64,000 nt of DNA from Nesterenkonia cremea (lineage in GTDB: Bacteria > Actinomycetota > Actinomycetes > Actinomycetales > Micrococcaceae): NCBI RefSeq assembly GCF_014642675.1, contig NZ_BMIS01000005.1, forward strand, positions 146,114-210,113, given 5' to 3'. Each line of letters begins with the position of its first letter. Position 1 is the first letter of the stretch. Under the pieces are notes generated by a model. That model did not search any database. It was given only the letters and a program-made list of their open reading frames with translations, and had not been told where the DNA came from. The translations under genes were made by a program, and so were the position numbers. Positions 9,375 through 18,982 of the stretch are shown piece by piece.

Positions 9375-10625
9375 TCAGCGCCAGATGCCGCGGGAGTCGA
9401 TCAGCCGGGCCTCGCCCAGCTGCTCGGCGGGGATGGCTTTGAAGACGTCATGGTCGACCAGCAGAACCACCACATCGGCGGCGGCGATGGCCTCATCGGT
9501 CTGCGCCAGGACGACGTTGGGTGCACCGGCCAGTGACTGGGGCAGCTCGTCGATATGCGGCTCCACCGCCAGCAGCTTAGTCTGCGGGGCACGCAGCGCC
9601 AGGGACTCAGCGATCTGCAGAGCCGGGGACTCGCGCAGATCGTCGATGTTGGCTTTGAAGGCCAGGCCGAGCAGCGCGACCGTCGCACCCTCGCCGCGCT
9701 CACCGATGGCATCCTCGATGCGGCTGAGCACCCAGGTGGGCTTGGCGTCGTTGGTCTCACGGGCGGTCCGGATGAGCTTGGCCTGCTGCGGGGCGGCGTC
9801 GACGATGAACCAGGGGTCCACTGCGATGCAGTGTCCGCCCACGCCGGGGCCGGGCTGCAGGATGTTGACCCGCGGATGGTGGTTGGCCAGCTCGATGAGC
9901 TCCCAGACGTTGATGCCCAGCTCATCGCAGATCACCGAGAGCTCATTGGCGAAGGCGATGTTCACATCGCGGAAGCTGTTCTCGGTGAGCTTTGCCATCT
10001 CCGCGGTCTTGGCCGTGGTCAGCAGGATTTCGCCGCGGCAGAAGCTGCGGTAGAGGGTCTTGGCCGCCTCGGCCGCTTCGGGAGTGATCCCGCCGATGAT
10101 CCGGTCGTTGGTGATCATCTCCTCCATGATCTTGCCCGGCAGCACACGCTCGGGGCAGTGAGCCACCAGCAGGTGGTCCTCACGGGAGGGATCGGTGCTC
10201 AGGTCCGGGCGGGAGGCCAGGATGCGCTCAGCCATATGCTCCGTGGCCCCCGGGGGAGAGGTGGACTCCAGGACGATGAGCTCACCGCCGCGCAGCTGCG
10301 GGGCGATGCCGTCCGCTGCCGACTCGATGAAGCTCAGATCAGCCGAGTGGGTATCGGTGAAGGGCGTGGGGACCGCCACGATAAAGGCATCGGCGGCCGG
10401 GGTGTGGTCCTGGGCGGAGAGCTGCCCGGACTTCACCGCGCGCTCCAGCACCTCGCGCAGGCCGGGCTCCACGAAGGGGACCTCGCCGCGGTTCACCGCC
10501 CCGACGGTGTGCTCGGACACGTCGACCCCGATGGTGGTCACACCGTGGTCGGCGAGGATGGCAGCGGTCGGAAGGCCGATGTAGCCCAGGCCGATGACCG
10601 CGACAGTGGAGATCTCTCTGCTCAA
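9375..10625 (-). CDS. wecC: UDP-N-acetyl-D-mannosamine dehydrogenase-type nucleotide-sugar dehydrogenase
   Basis: The enzyme oxidises a UDP-sugar at C6 to the uronic acid using two NAD+. The 416-residue protein has an N-terminal Rossmann motif GLGYIGLPTA, the helical middle domain, the catalytic-cysteine segment GPGVGGHCIAVDPWF, and a C-terminal nucleotide-sugar domain. Overall it looks closer to WecC (ManNAcA formation) than to Ugd. The start is TTG at 10625, with AGAGGG about 8 nt upstream. The product would feed a cell-wall glycopolymer, which fits the neighbouring acyltransferase and glycosyltransferases. The exact sugar is inferred only. Confidence 0.85.
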   Translation of the reverse strand: MSREISTVAVIGLGYIGLPTAAILADHGVTTIGVDVSEHTVGAVNRGEVPFVEPGLREVLERAVKSGQLSAQDHTPAADAFIVAVPTPFTDTHSADLSFIESAADGIAPQLRGGELIVLESTSPPGATEHMAERILASRPDLSTDPSREDHLLVAHCPERVLPGKIMEEMITNDRIIGGITPEAAEAAKTLYRSFCRGEILLTTAKTAEMAKLTENSFRDVNIAFANELSVICDELGINVWELIELANHHPRVNILQPGPGVGGHCIAVDPWFIVDAAPQQAKLIRTARETNDAKPTWVLSRIEDAIGERGEGATVALLGLAFKANIDDLRESPALQIAESLALRAPQTKLLAVEPHIDELPQSLAGAPNVVLAQTDEAIAAADVVVLLVDHDVFKAIPAEQLGEARLIDSRGIWR

Positions 10626-10658
10626 CGTGCCCTCTTTCTGCAGGTCGAAACGCGCGTC

Positions 10659-10690
10659 TTGACTCTATAGCAAGGAAGACCGGTTACAGT
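10659..10690 (+). promoter_or_regulatory. Candidate promoter of the acyltransferase gene (leaderless)
   Basis: A TTGACT -35 box at 10659-10664 is followed, after a rather long spacer, by TACAGT at 10685-10690. The predicted start point would fall within a few bases of the ATG at 10700, and no Shine-Dalgarno sequence precedes that ATG. A leaderless transcript, common in actinobacteria, would explain both facts. Confidence 0.4.
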
Positions 10691-10699
10691 AAATCAGTT

Positions 10700-12868
10700 A
10701 TGCGGACACGGAGCAGGACACCGGACGCGCCTCCGGCCTCGGCAGCGACAGCGCAGGATCGCAGCAGTCGCGCAGCGACCTTCCAACCCGAGATTCAGGG
10801 ACTGCGCGCTCTGGCGGTCATCCTGGTGGTGATCTACCACTTCTGGCCGGAGCGGCTCAGCGGAGGCTACGTCGGCGTCGACGTGTTCTTCGTGATCTCC
10901 GGCTATCTGATCACCGCGCATCTGTTCAAAGAGGCCTCCACCCGGGGTGCCGTGCGGCTGGGCCGGTTCTGGGCCCGGCGCATCCGCCGGCTGCTCCCGC
11001 TGAGCCTGCTGGTCCTGCTGCTGACCGCCATCCTGACCGTGCTGATCATGCCCAGCACCGAATGGTCGGCCGCTCGGCGCCAGATCATCGCCTCCACGCT
11101 GTACGTGCAGAACTGGATCCTGGCCGAGGATTCGGTGGACTACTCCAAGCTGGACCAGGGCGCCACTGCTGTCCAGCACTTCTGGTCGCTCTCGGTGGAG
11201 GAGCAGTTCTACGTGCTCTGGCCGCTGCTGCTGGCGCTGGTGCTGGCCGTGGCCGCTCTGGTGCTCAAAGGACGTCAGGAGCTCACCGAGCCGAGGGTGC
11301 GCAGGCTGTTCCTGTGGACGCTGGGTCTGCTGGCTGCGGCGTCGTTGGTGTTCTCCGTCTGGTTCACCGCCCAGGACCAGGCCCAGGCCTATTTCGTCAC
11401 CCCTACGCGCATCTGGGAGTTCGCCGCCGGCGGTCTGCTGGCCCTGATCATGGGCTCACGCCAGTTCACCGGCGCCTGGGGCAACCTGCTGGGCTGGCTG
11501 GGACTGGCGATGGTGCTGGCCTCGGCGGTGTTCTACGACGATCAGACCCCGTTCCCGGGTTGGACGGCACTGCTGCCCGTGCTGGGCACTGTGCTGATGA
11601 TCCTCTGCGGCGGCAAGCGGCAGGTGACCGGGATGCACTGGTGGATGTCCTTGAAGCCTGCCACCAAATTGGGAGACTGGTCCTATGCGATCTACCTGTG
11701 GCACTGGCCCGTGGTGGTCATGGCGCCCTATGTGCACGAGGGCGCTGAGCTGTTTGCCGTCCAGCTGGTGCTCATCGGTGGAATCATCGTGGTCTCAGCG
11801 CTGAGCACCGAATACTTCGAGAAGCCGCTGCGCTACGCCAAGATCATCCTGCCCACCGGCCGTTCCTTGGCGGCGGCGGCCGCCGGCATGGCCGTGGTCA
11901 TCTCCACCGCCTATTGGACGGTGGAGCAGGAGGAGCAGGGCGCCTCCGAGCCCGAACTCTCCGAGGACCACCCCTGCTACGGCTTCCGCGCCCTGGAGAA
12001 CCCCGAGGAATGCACTCCTCCCGAAGGGGATATGGGCCTGTACCCGTCTCCAGCCGAAGTGGCTCAGGAGCCGCAGAATCCGGTCTTCCCGGACTGTCAG
12101 GCCGACGCCGACCACGACGGTCTCTTCGAATGCTGGCTCGGTGCCGAGGAGGAGGATGCCGACGGCACGATCGCCGTCTTCGGCGACTCCCACGCCACGA
12201 TGTGGCTGCCGGCGCTGGATGCCATCGCCCAGCAGGAGGATAAGCAGCTGCTGGTCATGACGCGGTCGGGCTGCTCGCCGCGCGCCTCCCTCTCCGACGG
12301 CGACGATCCCTGCGGCGAGGCCAACCTGGAGATCCTGGACCGCGTGGCCGATGATGATGACATCGGCACAGTGGTGATGGCCGCCAGCCAGAAGCACAGC
12401 GAGTTCGGCGATCCCGAGGTGGAGGTCGACCTGCCCGAGGGGGTGGGTGACTCCTCCACCGGAGCCAGCATGCTCACCCCCATCCAGTATTGGCTGGACG
12501 CCGATAAGGACGTGGTGGTCTTCGGCGAGACCCCCCGCATGAACGAGGAGCGCAACGAGGATGAGACGCTTCCCGAATGCGTGGACGTCAACCGCGACGA
12601 CCTCGGCGCCTGCCACGACGACCTCGAAGACACCCGCGTGGGCGACCGCTGGCTGACCCAGTCGCAGGAGATCTTCGCCGAGGAGCAGAACTACCACTTC
12701 GTCGGCACCGAGGACCTGGTGTGCGACGAGGACGAGGAGACCTGCTACGCGGTGCTCGGCGGCGCCATCACCTATAACGACAACAGCCACCTCTCCCAGG
12801 GCCTGGTGCGTTCGGTGACTGAGGAGATCCACGAGCGGATGGAGCCTGCCCTGACCGGCGGGCAGTGA
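10700..12868 (+). CDS. OatA-like acyltransferase (AT3 membrane domain plus SGNH domain)
   Basis: These enzymes move acyl groups across the membrane and attach them to extracellular glycans such as peptidoglycan or cell-wall polymers. The 722-residue protein has an AT3 domain of about 10 TM segments (residues about 35-410), opening with GLRALAVILVVIYHFWP and GGYVGVDVFFVISGYL. An extracytoplasmic SGNH esterase-like domain follows, with the catalytic Ser in FGDSHATMW (S497) and the Asp/His pair in DNSH (694-697). The linker and SGNH domain are acidic. The gene has no ribosome site and is probably leaderless. It converges on the glycosyltransferase gene with only 3 bp between stop codons. The acceptor glycan is unknown. 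Confidence 0.88.
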   Translation: MRTRSRTPDAPPASAATAQDRSSRAATFQPEIQGLRALAVILVVIYHFWPERLSGGYVGVDVFFVISGYLITAHLFKEASTRGAVRLGRFWARRIRRLLPLSLLVLLLTAILTVLIMPSTEWSAARRQIIASTLYVQNWILAEDSVDYSKLDQGATAVQHFWSLSVEEQFYVLWPLLLALVLAVAALVLKGRQELTEPRVRRLFLWTLGLLAAASLVFSVWFTAQDQAQAYFVTPTRIWEFAAGGLLALIMGSRQFTGAWGNLLGWLGLAMVLASAVFYDDQTPFPGWTALLPVLGTVLMILCGGKRQVTGMHWWMSLKPATKLGDWSYAIYLWHWPVVVMAPYVHEGAELFAVQLVLIGGIIVVSALSTEYFEKPLRYAKIILPTGRSLAAAAAGMAVVISTAYWTVEQEEQGASEPELSEDHPCYGFRALENPEECTPPEGDMGLYPSPAEVAQEPQNPVFPDCQADADHDGLFECWLGAEEEDADGTIAVFGDSHATMWLPALDAIAQQEDKQLLVMTRSGCSPRASLSDGDDPCGEANLEILDRVADDDDIGTVVMAASQKHSEFGDPEVEVDLPEGVGDSSTGASMLTPIQYWLDADKDVVVFGETPRMNEERNEDETLPECVDVNRDDLGACHDDLEDTRVGDRWLTQSQEIFAEEQNYHFVGTEDLVCDEDEETCYAVLGGAITYNDNSHLSQGLVRSVTEEIHERMEPALTGGQ

Positions 12869-12871
12869 GCT

Positions 12872-15589
12872 TCAGCCCTTCTTCCGCTCCTTATTGCGGG
12901 CGACTTCGAGCTGGGCGAAGAAGCTCTGGATGCGGGTGCTCTTCCAGGACCGCGGGCCGTAGCACTCCAGGATGGAGGCCAGGTTCTCCGCAGCCTCCAA
13001 CCACTGGTCCTCGGGGACGCGGCGCAGCTTGGGCAGGTGCCACTGTTCGGTGAAGCGCTCCAGGCGGGTCTCGTTATAGGTCTGGAGCAGCCCTACCTCG
13101 CGCAGCCACTGTGAGCGGGCCTCATCCAGGGCACGGTACTTATCGAAGTAGCGGGCGTTGATGGTGTTCACCGTGGAGTTGCTGACCACTGCGTAGTAGG
13201 TGTGGATCGGTGTGGTGACCGTCCGGATCCTCTGCGCGTAGTGCAGCATCTGCTGGAAGAAGTAGGTGTCTTGGCCCACGGCTCCCAGCGGCTGGACCAG
13301 CCCCAGGGACTGCAGCCATTCGGTGCGCGCTGCCAGGGTCTGGATGCCGAAGGGCCGGAACTGCAGCCGCGCCAGCGCATCATCGGGCACCTCGATGGTC
13401 CCCTCGGCGTCCACACAGTCGGCGAAGGCATCCATGAGCACCTGGTGGTAGTCCTGCATGCGCAGTCCGGTGGACCAGATGGTCATTCCGCCCACGGCGA
13501 AGTCGACGTCGGGATGCTCCTGAAGCTGCTCCAGCAGCCGGGCGAAGCCGTCCTCGACCATCTCATTATCAGGATCCAGATAGGTCACGTAGGGGGTCTC
13601 GGTCAGCTCAAGCCCGGTGTTCCGCGGCCGGGACGCTGAGCCGGAGCCGCCCGGAGCGTGCCGGTAGGCGGTCACATTGGACCACTCGGTGGTCAGCTCC
13701 TCGATGGTGGCCACCGTGAACGGATCTGTGGAGCCGTCATCCACCAGCAGGATATGCATCCGGGAGAACACGCTGGAGCGCCGCAGCGAGGCGAAGGCCT
13801 TATGCCGCAGATGTCCGCCGTTGTTGTAGACCGGCACCACCACAGTCAGATCCAGCCCCGCATCCTGCGGTCCGCGCGCTGTGGAGGAGTCCTCGACGCC
13901 GACCGGTCGGCGTTCCTCTGCGCGGCGGTGGCCCAGGTGGTCCAGGGCGTAGATCCGGGTGGTCTTCGCCGCGGTGCGCAAGGCCTCCGGGGACAGCTCC
14001 GCCGTGGTGGGCCTCCACCAGGCGGTCAGCTCCAGCGGAGCGTCCAGGGCGGCAAAACCCTGGTGGTGCCGGTGCGCCTGAACGTCCGCCTCTGGGGCCT
14101 CGGCGTCGAGCTTGGCAGTGATCTTGGCCGACTGGTAGCTGAAGGCCGCCAGATGATCGGTCACATAGCCGGGGGAGTAGTGCCGCTGGGAGGAGACCGG
14201 GAGCAGGACCTCATAGCCCTCGTCATAGTCCTGGAGCCGCTCCCAGGAGATCAGGTCCTGGACCGGCCGGATCTGTTGGACCAGCAGGGCCTCACGCAAC
14301 TGATCGGTGACCTCATCGGCCACCGCCACCACACGTGTCTCCGGGAGCTCTGGAACATCCAGGCCCGCGGCCCCGCACAGGGTGCGCAGCTGCTGGGCGG
14401 CATGGTGCTCCAGGAAGACCTTGCGGATGCCATCGGCCTGGACCCGGCGCAGCTCCTCCACCGTCAGGCTGCGCAGCGTATCCGCCACATCCTGCTGGGA
14501 GTTGGCCAGGTGCACCTCCGGAAGATAGGAGTTCACACCCTGGTTGTAGCTGGCCAGGACGAAGCTGCCCGAGGCCAGCAGCTGCAGCACCCTCGGGGCG
14601 ACAGCGGACTGCGAATCGGCCACTGAGCTCAGCGTGATCCCGATGTCGGTCAGGCGATCCACAGCGGCCGTCTCCGCGGCGCTGCGCGCCGACGTCACAT
14701 AGGGCCGGTGCCGGATGGGCAGATCCGCCAGCGGATCCGTGCCCTCCGGGCAGGAGCCGTCGGCGGCCAGCGCCAGCGGCAGCTCAGCATCGATGACGGC
14801 GTCGAGGATCCACTGCAGGTGGTCCCCGGACTGCTCGGCCGGCTCCGGCATCCACGCATCGGCGAAGGACACCGTGCACGCGGCGGCCGTGCCTGCGGCG
14901 TGACGGGAGCCGATCGGCGAGTGGTGCAGCGGGTTCACCGCGGAGGGCAGCAGGTGCACCCGCGGCTGACGCGAGCCCCCCACGGCCTGTGCGGCCAGAA
15001 GCTTCTCATAGCGCTGGACCTGCTCCTCTGAGGGGGCTGCCACCGCTGCGGCGCGCTGAGCCAGAGCCAGCACCTGCTCCGAGGGGTCCTCGAAGCCGTA
15101 GTCCCAGAAGATCACCGGGGTGCCGGCAGGCAGCAGCTGCGCAGGCACACCCTCACCGAAGGCTTCGGCAGTGACAGGGGAGAGCACCACCAGATCAGCG
15201 GACTCGTTGAGCGTCTGATCAGCCTCCCAGGAGATGGCCTCGCAGAGCCCTCTGAGGTGCCCGCTCAGCGTCTCATCGGCCAGCACCGCGACTCGCAGAT
15301 CCAGCCGGGGCGCGGCCGGTCCGAGCTCTCCCAGACTGTGGGAGCTGTGGCTGTCGGGACCGTGGCCGTCGAGATCGCCGGCGTCGGGAAGCAGCGCATC
15401 CAGCAGCGCGCCGGCATCCTCCTCCTGGCCATGCTGCCCAGCTTTGTCTTGCTGCACAGCGCGCAGGAAAGGCGCCGAGCGCAGCGGGCCGAGCAGCCCG
15501 GCCTGGGCCACGGCCTCGGCCGAGGGGTTCTGCTGCAGCTGCCTGACACGCTCCAGGCTGTGGCTCAGCTGAGACGTACGAGCTGTCAT
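12872..15589 (-). CDS. Large two-domain glycosyltransferase (CgeB/GT-B-like N-half plus GT2 C-half)
   Basis: The protein has 905 residues from the ATG at 15589, which overlaps the upstream stop codon (ATGA). The N-terminal half resembles the CgeB-type group-1 glycosyltransferase fold, with a conserved-looking ASYNQGVNSYLPEV segment. From about residue 570 a GT2 domain starts: VVVPVYNNGGHLRHKA, LLVDDGSTD, and the DxD-like YLDPDNE. The C-terminal about 200 residues are of the kind seen in teichoic-acid or galactofuranan polymerising GT2 enzymes. It is a clear paralogue of the 1024-residue protein encoded just upstream. There is no signal peptide or TM segment, so it is cytoplasmic. A role in wall glycopolymer assembly is inferred from wecC and the acyltransferase nearby. 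Confidence 0.8.
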   Translation of the reverse strand: MTARTSQLSHSLERVRQLQQNPSAEAVAQAGLLGPLRSAPFLRAVQQDKAGQHGQEEDAGALLDALLPDAGDLDGHGPDSHSSHSLGELGPAAPRLDLRVAVLADETLSGHLRGLCEAISWEADQTLNESADLVVLSPVTAEAFGEGVPAQLLPAGTPVIFWDYGFEDPSEQVLALAQRAAAVAAPSEEQVQRYEKLLAAQAVGGSRQPRVHLLPSAVNPLHHSPIGSRHAAGTAAACTVSFADAWMPEPAEQSGDHLQWILDAVIDAELPLALAADGSCPEGTDPLADLPIRHRPYVTSARSAAETAAVDRLTDIGITLSSVADSQSAVAPRVLQLLASGSFVLASYNQGVNSYLPEVHLANSQQDVADTLRSLTVEELRRVQADGIRKVFLEHHAAQQLRTLCGAAGLDVPELPETRVVAVADEVTDQLREALLVQQIRPVQDLISWERLQDYDEGYEVLLPVSSQRHYSPGYVTDHLAAFSYQSAKITAKLDAEAPEADVQAHRHHQGFAALDAPLELTAWWRPTTAELSPEALRTAAKTTRIYALDHLGHRRAEERRPVGVEDSSTARGPQDAGLDLTVVVPVYNNGGHLRHKAFASLRRSSVFSRMHILLVDDGSTDPFTVATIEELTTEWSNVTAYRHAPGGSGSASRPRNTGLELTETPYVTYLDPDNEMVEDGFARLLEQLQEHPDVDFAVGGMTIWSTGLRMQDYHQVLMDAFADCVDAEGTIEVPDDALARLQFRPFGIQTLAARTEWLQSLGLVQPLGAVGQDTYFFQQMLHYAQRIRTVTTPIHTYYAVVSNSTVNTINARYFDKYRALDEARSQWLREVGLLQTYNETRLERFTEQWHLPKLRRVPEDQWLEAAENLASILECYGPRSWKSTRIQSFFAQLEVARNKERKKG

Positions 15590-15903
15590 GACCGGGAGAT
15601 TCCAGCCTTCTTGGCCACGCGGCCCAGCTTCTGACGGGCCACGCGGGCGGCCCGGTCCGGATGCTGCAGCGTGAACTCCACGCGGCGCTTGGCCTTCGCT
15701 GCGAAGCCCAGGTCCGGAATCAGCTGGCTGCTCTCGGCCTTGGCCATGCCCTCCTCCAGCTCGGCGACCCGCTGCTTGAGCTGGGCGATGTCGGTGTCCT
15801 GGAGGCGCTCGAGCTGGGCATAGGCCCACCGCAGCTCACTCAGCATCGCCTCCTGCTGCTCCAGCAGCGCGACGATGACATCCTGCTCAGACTGTGACGT
15901 CAT
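15586..15903 (-). CDS. Small coiled-coil protein between two glycosyltransferase genes
   Basis: The protein has 105 residues. Residues about 5-55 form a heptad-rich coiled coil (LLEQQEAMLSELRWAYAQLE, then LKQRVAELEEGMAKAE). The C-terminal 40 residues are strongly basic, with repeated RAARVARQKLGRVAKKAG-like text. Its ATG directly follows the TAA of the upstream glycosyltransferase, and its TGA overlaps the ATG of the downstream one, so translation is coupled across all three. No enzyme motif is visible. It could be a scaffold or chain-length partner for the two large glycosyltransferases, or could bring them to the membrane through the basic tail. That is inference; the family is not recognised. 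Confidence 0.75.
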   Translation of the reverse strand: MTSQSEQDVIVALLEQQEAMLSELRWAYAQLERLQDTDIAQLKQRVAELEEGMAKAESSQLIPDLGFAAKAKRRVEFTLQHPDRAARVARQKLGRVAKKAGISRS

Positions 15904-18900
15904 TTAGGCATCCTTCAGTGGGTCGTTCAGCTGTTGACGAGGGTGACGCTTGAAGAAGCGTCTGGCTTCGAGGTCCTTCCACCGGTGATCCCCGTAGAGT
16001 GCGGCGATCTGGTGGAGGACCTCTGCGGCCTCAGTGCGCTGGGCCTCCGGGACCTGCTTGAGCTTCCGGAGGTACCAGGTGATGAAGAAGCGTTCGAAGC
16101 GGGTCTCCAGGTACTCCTGCTTCAGCCCGATCTCCTCCAACCAGGCGGCCCGAGCCTGTTCCAGGCCCAGATACTTGCGGAAGTAGTTGGGGGAGACCAC
16201 GTTGACGATCGAGGTCTCCACGGCACCGTAGTAGGTGTATACCGGGCGGAACACCGGGGCGTAGGCCTCGGTGTGGTACAGCAGCTGCTGGAAGAAGAAC
16301 GTGTCTTGTCCGACCGCTCCCACCGGCTGCTCCAGGCCCAGCGACTGCAGCCAGTCGGTGCGGGCCACCATGGCCTCGATGCTGGCCGGCCGGAACCTGA
16401 TCCGCACCAGCGAATCCCGCGTGGGTCGGAAGAGTCCGTCCACCTGCTCGATCGCCTGGGAGAACCAGTCGTGGTAGTCCTGCACCAGCAGGCGGTTGGT
16501 CCACACGGCCATATTCCCCAGCGAGAAGTTCGCCTCCGGGTGCGCCCTGAGCGTGTCCAGCAGCTCGGAGTAGCCCTCGGCCAGCTCCTCATCATCCGGG
16601 TCCAGATAGGTCACGAAGGGCGTGTGGGTCAGCGCCAGACCGGTGTTCCGCGGACGGGAGGCAGAGCCGGACCCGCCGCGTCCGTGGTGGAAGGCCGAGA
16701 CGTTCGGCCAGGCGGCGGCGAGCTCCTCGACGGTCTCCGTGGTGCCCGGATCGGTGGAGCCGTCATTGATGAGCAGGATGTGCATCCGGGTGAAGATGCT
16801 GGAGCGCCGCAGCGAGGCGAAGGCCTTATGCCGCAGGTGGTCGCCGTTGTTGTAGATGGGCACCACCACGGCCAGCTCCAGATCCTGGCTCCGCGCAGTG
16901 CGGCGGAAGCGCTCACCGGCGGCGCTCAGATCCTCACCCTCGATGAGCTGTGCCGGAGTGCGGCGCCCGACGCCGGCCCGCACCTCAGCAGGCACGCGCG
17001 TCCGGTCGGATGCCTCCCTGGACGCGGCCGAGCTCTCGGCTGACGCCTCCGCCGAGCGCCGAGCGCGCGGCGAACCCGGAGGCGGCGGGGGAAGCGTGGC
17101 CTTCTGGGCCGCACCGCCGAAGATGATCTCGTCGAAGCTGCGCCGCACCCGCTTGGGTGCGGCGGAGGGCGCCCGGCGCACTCCGATGTGGTCCCCGGCG
17201 TAGACCGTGGTCTCCGCCGCGGCCCGGCGCAGTCCCGACGCCGACTCCAGCAGCTCGGTGCTGGGCCGCCACCAGGCGCTGCGCTCCAGGGCGAAGATCT
17301 CCTCGGCGGCACCGCTGTGGTGACGGTGGGCCAGATGGTCGGTCTGCTCGGCGCTGCCCAGCAGCTTGGTGACCACTGCGGCGTCCTGATAGGCGAAGGT
17401 GGTCAGCTGATCCAGCGCGTAGTTGGGCGCATAGTGCAGTGCGGGGGAGACCGGCAGCAGCATGGTGAGCTGATTCTGCTCGGGATCCTGGGCCAGCTCC
17501 TCCCAGCTCAGCAGCTCCACCGGGATGGTCTGGGCGTCCATGGCCCCGCGCAGCTGCTCGGTGATCTCCTCGGCGACAGCCACCACGCGCTGCTCTGGAT
17601 CCTCGATCTCCAGGCCCGCGGCAGTGCAGATCTGGGCCAGCGCATCACGTGCGTGGTTGTCCCGGAAGACCTTGCGCAGCCCGTCGTTCTGGACGCGGCG
17701 CAGCTCCTCCAGGGTCAGCGTGTCCAGCGTCTTGGCGACGTCGGCGGCGTCGTTGGCGATGTAGACCTGCGGATAGTAGGAGTTCACACCTTGGCTGTAG
17801 GTGGAGAGCACCATGGTGCCGCAGGCCTGCAGATCCAGGACCTGCTGCTCCACAGCTGTCTGCGAGGCCGGATGTGGGCTGACGGCCGCAGCGATGTCCA
17901 CGCTGCGCAGCAGGCCGGGCACAGCCTGCTGCGCATCCGACTGGACGGGCAGCCGGCGAAAGGTGGAGAGCGCGTGCTCTGCCGGGATGTGAAGCGTGCC
18001 GTGCTCCTCGAAGAACGCGGCCGGGCGCTGGGCGGCGGCCAGCCCGTCGATCAGCGGCTCAGCGTACTCGGCCACCTGTGCGGCGAGCGGCTCGGCGGGG
18101 GTTCCGGCCAGCAGCACCAGATCCGAGGCGGCCGGGCGGCTGCCGATCGGCGTGTGGATCAGCGGGTTCACTGAGGCGGGCAGCACGTCGACGCTGCGCG
18201 CCTGCGGGCAGCTGGCGCGGTACGACTCCACGGACTCGGCGCGCGGGGTGGCGATGCGGTCGCAGGCCGCGGCCAGCCCGGCAGACTGCTCGAAGGCCAG
18301 CGGCTCCGCCAGCGCGGTGAAGACAGTGGGGACTCCGGCGCGGCGGAAGGAGGGAAGGACTTCCTGCACCAGTGCGGGGTGCAGCTGGTCAGCCTGACCC
18401 CAGCCCTCGGCGTCGGTGAAGGGGGCGGTGACCAACAGCAGGTCCAGACCGCTGATGCTGCCCCAGTTCGCCGGGGTGATGCGGACCAGCTCAGCCTGAC
18501 CGGCGAAGCGGGCCCAGCCGGCGTCGTCGCCGATCACACCGATCCTCAGCTCCAGCGGAGGATGGGAGATGCCGTGCCGACCGGCGGGCAGACGCTGCCC
18601 GGCCTCCAGAGTCTCGCCCAGCAGGCGGCTGGGGGTCTGGACGGCGGGGGAGAGCTGCTGATGGACGGTGAGCGAGCGGAAGTCCTGAGGATCCAGCGAA
18701 CTCAGCGCCTTGGTGGAGAAGGAGCTGATCTGCTCGGTGAACGTGCGCTGCTCGGCATAGGCCTGCGCCCGCTCGGTATGGGCCTGCGCGGACTCCTGCC
18801 AGGGGGCCGGGGTCCGGCCCCCATCCAGCTGCGCTCCGGCCAGGGCTCGGGCGGCCGCCCCATGGGCCTCCTCCACCGTCTCCATCACGTGGGAATAACT

Positions 18901-18978
18901 GCGCAGAGCCGCAGTGAGCACGTCCTGCCTGGGTGTCTCGTCCTCTGCCGGGGAGCTGCTGCCGTCGATCCATCGCAC
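15904..18978 (-). CDS. Large two-domain glycosyltransferase, paralogue of the downstream enzyme
   Basis: The protein has 1024 residues and the same architecture as the 905-residue neighbour. The N-terminal half is CgeB/GT-B-like with STYSQGVNSYYPQVYIAND near residue 390. An Arg/Ser/Ala-rich linker falls at about 630-690. The GT2 domain starts at about 690 (VVVPIYNNGDHLRHKA, LLINDGSTD, YLDPDDEE). Several stretches are nearly identical between the paralogues, such as HLRHKAFASLRRSS and GSGSASRPRNTGL, so they arose by tandem duplication. The start is GTG at 18978 with no ribosome site; a TAGAGT -10 box lies only 4 nt upstream, so the message is probably leaderless. It heads a three-gene unit with the coiled-coil gene and the second enzyme. 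Confidence 0.8.
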   Translation of the reverse strand: MRWIDGSSSPAEDETPRQDVLTAALRSYSHVMETVEEAHGAAARALAGAQLDGGRTPAPWQESAQAHTERAQAYAEQRTFTEQISSFSTKALSSLDPQDFRSLTVHQQLSPAVQTPSRLLGETLEAGQRLPAGRHGISHPPLELRIGVIGDDAGWARFAGQAELVRITPANWGSISGLDLLLVTAPFTDAEGWGQADQLHPALVQEVLPSFRRAGVPTVFTALAEPLAFEQSAGLAAACDRIATPRAESVESYRASCPQARSVDVLPASVNPLIHTPIGSRPAASDLVLLAGTPAEPLAAQVAEYAEPLIDGLAAAQRPAAFFEEHGTLHIPAEHALSTFRRLPVQSDAQQAVPGLLRSVDIAAAVSPHPASQTAVEQQVLDLQACGTMVLSTYSQGVNSYYPQVYIANDAADVAKTLDTLTLEELRRVQNDGLRKVFRDNHARDALAQICTAAGLEIEDPEQRVVAVAEEITEQLRGAMDAQTIPVELLSWEELAQDPEQNQLTMLLPVSPALHYAPNYALDQLTTFAYQDAAVVTKLLGSAEQTDHLAHRHHSGAAEEIFALERSAWWRPSTELLESASGLRRAAAETTVYAGDHIGVRRAPSAAPKRVRRSFDEIIFGGAAQKATLPPPPPGSPRARRSAEASAESSAASREASDRTRVPAEVRAGVGRRTPAQLIEGEDLSAAGERFRRTARSQDLELAVVVPIYNNGDHLRHKAFASLRRSSIFTRMHILLINDGSTDPGTTETVEELAAAWPNVSAFHHGRGGSGSASRPRNTGLALTHTPFVTYLDPDDEELAEGYSELLDTLRAHPEANFSLGNMAVWTNRLLVQDYHDWFSQAIEQVDGLFRPTRDSLVRIRFRPASIEAMVARTDWLQSLGLEQPVGAVGQDTFFFQQLLYHTEAYAPVFRPVYTYYGAVETSIVNVVSPNYFRKYLGLEQARAAWLEEIGLKQEYLETRFERFFITWYLRKLKQVPEAQRTEAAEVLHQIAALYGDHRWKDLEARRFFKRHPRQQLNDPLKDA

Positions 18979-18982
18979 ATTG

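Noticed and set aside
15590..15829. N-terminal extension of the 905-residue glycosyltransferase up to 15829
   Set aside because: That DNA encodes the 105-residue coiled-coil protein in another frame, and the ATGA overlap at 15589 is a natural start.
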